Of a DNA stretch of 21,883 nt, positions 18,548-21,883 are shown in pieces. This DNA is from Plakobranchus ocellatus (Eukaryota > Mollusca > Gastropoda > Plakobranchidae), in contig BLXT01000592.1 of the NCBI GenBank assembly GCA_019648995.1, positions 208,440 to 230,322 of the forward strand, given 5' to 3'. The notes beneath the pieces were generated by a model. The model saw only the letters and a program-made list of their open reading frames with translations, had not been told where the DNA came from and did no database searches. Position 1 is the stretch's first letter; each line of letters begins with the position of its first letter. The translations under genes and the position numbers were made by a program.

Positions 18548-19262
18548 GCGGAAATGGGACTGGAATAAGTTCTTAATGGGGTTTTATAGATCGTTTGCTT
18601 GTCTATCCCTGATAATTTTTTTCTAATCTTTATTAAGGTTTTGCCCACATAGCTGTGTGCCAGACTCTGTCGTAAGCCTTTTTGAATCCGATAAAGACAT
18701 GGTAAAATTCCGTGTGGTGTTGGAGATACTTTTTTATGATGAATCTAATGTAAAGTGTGGTACTAAGGCCTGTTTACTCTTCGGTCATAATTTGCTCCGC
18801 TTATGGTTTGAGCCTATTAAGGATTAATTTTAGTAATTCTTTGCTTGAGTGACTGATGAGGCTGATGGTTCGATAATTTTGACATGGATCTATTTATAAA
18901 TTGCCATTTTTTAATAGCGCAATCATATGCGACTCTTGTCTCCTAAATTTTGTTGCATGTCTCTTGGAGCATATATTTTGCTGGTTATCCTTCTGCTTTA
19001 ACTAACTCTGCTGCAATATTATCAACCCTACGAATTTTTTCCAGTTTCACCAATTTTAATGCCGAGACCATCTCTTTCATTAATAAACTGTGTTTAGCAG
19101 AGTCTGACGATTGAGGAACCCTCAGTATACCTGCATCTCCTGAGGCTTTATGAGAGTAAGACTCTGAACAATATCCTGTCTATCTCTGCATTATATTTTG
19201 TTCCTCTGCGAGGCCGATTCCTTCTTTGTTTTTTAATTATATTGTTTGGGCCTGTTTAGCAA
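18548..19262 (-). pseudogene. LINE segment in inverted orientation: linker and first half of reverse transcriptase
   Basis: Read on minus from 19262, the linker comes first (LRRCR.., SLLMKEMVSALKLVKLEKIR, RVDNIAAELVKAEG). It is followed by the reverse transcriptase start (CQNYRTISLISHSSKELLKL), ILNRLKP.AEQIMTEE, and the palm region KYLQHHTEFYHVFIGFKKAY then DRVWHTAMW. The segment fades before the RQG/SP motif near 18548. It holds the upstream half of the protein whose downstream half lies on the opposite strand at 19263-19861. Stops and shifts are frequent. Confidence 0.82.
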
Positions 19263-19861
19263 TAACAGGCCAACTTGGTAAACTATCAAGAAATAGCCTC
19301 ATCAGATCAGGCATGGAAATAAGTTAGGAAAAAAAACAAAAATCATGATCAATATTAGGCAAAGAAACAAAAATCATGATCAACGCAAGTTTACAACCAA
19401 CAACATAGTTCAAGACCAGAACTTGAACCTGCCACAAATTTCAAATATTTTAGATCCAAGCGAGAAATCTTCTCCAAAATAGCCTAGACCACAGCCGAAT
19501 TGACTAAAATCAAAAATATCTGGAGAACCGAAGCATCAAGCTAAGCTCAAAGATCAGACCATTCGATGTTCAGTAATAACAATCTTTCTTTGTGCTTGTG
19601 AGTCCTGGACCCTAGCGGTTGATACTGAGAGAATAAAAGCTGTTGAAAAGAGATGATCACAAGGCCAAAACTATTTTGCACGGCACTGTACAGGGTGGAG
19701 GAAGAAGAGGCCGAGAAAGATAAAGATGGGTGGACAACATCCGTGAATGGACTAGCATGGAAGTGAGAGAGATACTGAGGAGAACAGAGGGCCAGGGATA
19801 ATGGAGGAAAATCGTTGCTCTCAACCTGAGGCACTGCAACAGATTAAAATCTATAGGATCA
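19263..19861 (+). pseudogene. LINE segment: post-FADD region to C-terminus
   Basis: On plus, the sequence resumes just after the expected FADD box (GQLGKLSRNSLIRSGMEIS). It continues with KTKIMIN, SKIAQTTAELTKIKNIWR-like text, IFLCACESWTLAVDTER and GTVQGGGRRGR. It ends with RWVDNIREWTSMEVREILRR and WRKIVALNLRHCNRLKSIGS directly before an (ATG)n tail. A small duplication, AAACAAAAATCATGATCAA, occurs at about 19336 and again at 19366. In-frame stops are present near 19720 and 19798. It matches the end of the same LINE family as the inverted segment next to it. Confidence 0.82.
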
Positions 19862-19884
19862 ATGATGATGATGATGATGATGAA
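19862..19884 (+). repeat. (ATG)n tail of the LINE
   Basis: Seven ATG units follow the LINE C-terminal block on the same strand, like the (ATG)n tail at 11969-12030. Confidence 0.85.
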
Positions 19885-20242
19885 TGTCACTATCAGTATT
19901 CCAGATCAGTTTAGCTCAGCCTAAAGATTTAAATTGAATAGCACTCTATCACGAATGGAGCTAATGTATTTATCTTGTTAAAAATCAATTAAGCCTCAAG
20001 GAAAATTATTCACCTGAGGCTGGATCTTAAGAAAAGAGTAACCTCGATTGTGAGCGTAGTTTACAAAGGCATAGGTTTAATCGAGGGAAAATATTTTATT
20101 CAGTTGACATTTAAACGCTGATCGAGAAGAAGCTCGAAGCGAAAGGTTTTAATTTCTCCATTGTCTCGGGTAGATCAGTATTTTTTTTTTTTATTTGTAA
20201 CTTTATTAAAATCTAAGTAATAAAATATATAAAAGTGATGAT
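19885..20242. other. spacer with no recognisable gene
   Basis: No coding family seen. A T run lies at 20180-20191 and a TATA-like stretch just before 20243. Confidence 0.45.
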
Positions 20243-20614
20243 ATGTATGCCTTGTGTGTATCAACGAATTGGATCAAAATAGTCTGCTTTTTGCTTATTT
20301 GCTTTTGTCCTTTCAATATAATTGTGCCATATCCCGGGTTTCGGAATATCACAGAAATAAAATATAATTTTGCGGATATCAAAATTCAGGAATTGAGATT
20401 CGATTCCATTTCGGGACTTCTTGTGTTATTACGTGAGGATTGCCAGCCTGCTCGTGACATGGACGGGCACCCTCGAATCGTAAGACATACTAACCTGTGC
20501 CATAGAAGGGACCTCTTTAATCTGTCTGAGAAGTTACATTCGGGACGTGGAAATATAATATTATTACATTTTACTGTTTACTACGATAATATTTTAGTAT
20601 TTCGTTACTTATGA
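20243..20614 (+). CDS. hypothetical 123-codon ORF with a signal-peptide-like start
   Basis: I do not recognise this protein. Residues 11-30 are strongly hydrophobic (IKIVCFLLICFCPFNIIV) after a lysine, which resembles a secretion signal. NIT at residues 35-37 is a potential N-glycosylation site, and a mixed-polarity stretch (IKIQELRFDSISGLLVLLRE) looks more protein-like than the AT-driven ORFs nearby. A GTAAG at 20480-20484 could be a splice donor, in which case only about the first 79 codons would be coding. ATATATAAAAG lies 10-20 bp before the ATG. There is no family match, no neighbour of the same kind and no second exon that I can see, so chance is the more likely explanation. Confidence 0.22.
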   Translation: MYALCVSTNWIKIVCFLLICFCPFNIIVPYPGFRNITEIKYNFADIKIQELRFDSISGLLVLLREDCQPARDMDGHPRIVRHTNLCHRRDLFNLSEKLHSGRGNIILLHFTVYYDNILVFRYL

Positions 20615-21125
20615 CGCATATTTTATAGAATGTATAAATAGTCCAGTTGCTCCTCGTCGCCTATTGAAACTAAAAACCAATAAGGCAAAGCCCTTCCTGT
20701 AAACTTTAAAGCTGCGAAGGCGTTTTAGAGAGGTAACAACCGCTGGAATGTTGCGGGTGCCTACAATTAAACGGGAGCGAGAAACCAGGAGTTGCAAGAG
20801 TGGTTTGAGTCCTCTGGGGGTCAGGGTGCCTGACATGCGTACTCACGGAGTGACGGAGTGATGACTTCAATATCCGTGAGTGACTTGGTGCACCAAAACT
20901 GGCGTGAACCGGGAATCAAATACACTGGAAGCCGAGAGCGACGACTTGCGACTGTAGTGGGTAACAGCCCGCACCAAAGTTCTGTAGGGCCACCGTAAAT
21001 AGGTACCAACCTCAAGAACTACCCTAAACACGAGACGACGAAGCACTAGCTACTGGACAATCTCACCGTAGGGCCGAAGATACACCAGGAAGACAGCGCA
21101 GCACGACTTGGTGGCGAATAGATAA
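20615..21125. other. GC-rich block of unknown nature
   Basis: This block is clearly richer in GC and CpG than both flanks. It follows a TATA-like TATAAATAG at 20634-20642. Two overlapping minus-strand ORFs of 64 and 75 codons cover it (for example FWCTKSLTDIEVITPSLREY), and the plus strand has an alternative frame with GSRERRLATVVGNSPHQSSV. No domain is recognised. It may be part of an unrecognised repeat. Confidence 0.4.
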
Positions 21126-21303
21126 GTTTATCCTATTACATTTTCATTTGTCATATCATGTTCCTAAGTATTGAAACAGTTTGAGTAAATGCTTAAGTAA
21201 CTCTCATAATTTAACGAAAAAGATCAATCATTATTATTGATAAATGACATTGATTAGCCTTGAGCTTCTTAAAAGTCGACCTGTTTTTAACCCTTTCCCC
21301 CCT

Positions 21304-21555
21304 CTGGCTGGGTATACGACACACATATCCACTCTCAACTTGAACGTAACTCTGGAACGCCTGGATTATTATGCATAAAACTTCATGTAATCTTCAAATT
21401 CATTTTATTGGCATAAATGAAACATTTCTTAGCTTCACGAGTTGTAAGAAAATGAAAATAAGAAAAATCTGTACCGATCTCTACTGGGTGGGTGTTTGGC
21501 ACCCGTGCACTTTTTATATATAGTGTTACTGGCTGGGTTGATAACACCCGTACAT
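21304..21555. repeat. three related subterminal repeats of the piggyBac-like element
   Basis: The sites are 21304-21330 (CTGGCTGGGTATACGACACA), 21483-21510 (ACTGGGTGGGTGTTTGGCAC, then CCGTGCAC) and 21528-21555 (ACTGGCTGGGTTGATAACAC, then CCGTACATC). They share an ACTGGCTGGGT core and a downstream ACAC(CC) about 7 bp later. All have the same orientation. They are candidates for transposase-binding sites. Confidence 0.65.
21404..21409 (-). terminator. poly(A) signal for the piggyBac transposase transcript
   Basis: AATAAA on minus (TTTATT on plus), about 285 bp past the transposase stop and inside the element. Single-motif evidence in AT-rich DNA. Confidence 0.4.
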
Positions 21556-21693
21556 CAAATACAAAAGATTTTATCATGACAACATAAAGACTGTAATCAA
21601 ACATTTAACATTAATAATGCAAACAAATAAAAGCATGCAATACATAGTATCTGAAAGGGGGAAATAAGAAAAAAAAACTGAACCAGAAAGACA

Positions 21694-21882
21694 TTATTTA
21701 GAACAGCCAGTGCCCACCAGAATTGTGTAGTCTTTGTAAATGTGGCGGTCACTCTTTGAACAGCAGATTTTTATCTTTCTGTCTCTTTTTGCAGGACATA
21801 GGGCATACCTCTTTTTCTTGTTGGGCTCAAGTTGTACAACTGTATCTGTTTGGACTTCTTCCTTTGGTTCTGAGGGTGTATG
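21694..21882 (-). CDS. piggyBac-like transposase, C-terminal 62 codons (partial)
   Basis: The open frame enters from the window edge and ends with TAA at 21694-21696. It starts with an acidic/polar linker (PSEPKEEVQTDT), then a basic stretch (EPNKKKRYALCPAKRDRKIK) followed by ICCSKSDRHIY and a last Cys three residues from the end. PiggyBac transposases end in a cysteine-rich zinc-binding domain that follows an Arg/Lys-rich segment and binds the element's ends. The order CP...DRK...C...C here fits that domain, but at least one expected zinc ligand appears replaced (Ser and Asp after CCSK) and no His ligand is placed normally. The finger may be degenerate. The catalytic DDE core lies outside the window. 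No stop or shift is seen in this part. Confidence 0.75.
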   Translation of the reverse strand, partial: HTPSEPKEEVQTDTVVQLEPNKKKRYALCPAKRDRKIKICCSKSDRHIYKDYTILVGTGCSK

Positions 21883-21883
21883 T

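Larger units (their letters stand above)
21287..21883 (-). mobile_element. piggyBac-like transposon, 3' end at TTAA
   Basis: TTAA (21287-21290) is followed directly by CCCTTTCCCCCCTCTGGCTG. PiggyBac elements insert at TTAA and have termini starting CCC, so 21291 is the element's outer edge. The transposase C-terminus is encoded on minus at 21694-21882. The element continues past the window, so its other end and length are unknown. Confidence 0.85.

Noticed and set aside
21383-21604. 73-codon minus-strand ORF as part of the transposase
   Set aside because: It lies beyond the transposase stop at 21694 and overlaps the subterminal repeats; there is no family pattern.

Overview
The window looks like non-coding DNA from an animal genome, dense in mobile elements. 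It is AT-rich and full of microsatellites. The only recognisable proteins are transposable-element proteins (LINE endonuclease and reverse transcriptase, a hAT-like fragment, a piggyBac transposase tail), and nearly all are broken. The palindromic words TAGGCCTA and CTAGATCTAG recur. Together with the mix of elements this suggests a marine invertebrate, perhaps a mollusc, but that is an impression and not a proof. I found no convincing host gene, no rRNA or functional tRNA, and no CRISPR or bacterial feature.

Layout. 1-2428 (-): a 5'-truncated LINE with an apurinic endonuclease, a partly deleted reverse transcriptase and a (TAA)n tail. 2.4-5.5 kb: AT-rich spacer with a half copy of a terminal-inverted-repeat element. 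5537-8345: a four-level nest. A MITE-like element (-) was split by a hAT-like element (5593-8058) that left an 8-bp target duplication. The hAT holds a LINE fragment (6260-7475, -), which in turn holds a complete tRNA-derived SINE (6876-7034) with a 12-bp duplication. The intact MITE copy at 12250-12755 supplies the empty site for the hAT insertion. 9100-9440: a second MITE with perfect 22-bp inverted termini. 9764-10658 and 14333-14954: two direct copies of an LTR-like repeat. 11076-11792: a TGTCA...TGACA element inside an (AAT)n array, probably a solo LTR. 12031-13330 (-): LINE fragments around the intact MITE, one ending in an (ATG)n tail. 16272-18160 (+): a decayed LINE with an internal 173-bp tandem duplication. 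18290-18536: a 32-bp minisatellite with a 128-bp higher-order period. 18548-19884: a LINE whose 5' part is inverted relative to its 3' part, as expected from twin priming. 20.2-21.1 kb: a weak secreted-protein-like ORF and an unexplained GC-rich block. 21291-21883 (-): the 3' end of a piggyBac-like transposon beside TTAA, with three subterminal repeats and the transposase C-terminus running off the window.

The elements do not form a pathway. What they give is a relative insertion history: the MITE first, then hAT, then LINE, then SINE. The most intact, possibly most recent, pieces are the SINE, the 9.1-kb MITE and the piggyBac end. I saw no candidate for a new defence or metabolic system; the novelty is in element structure and nesting.
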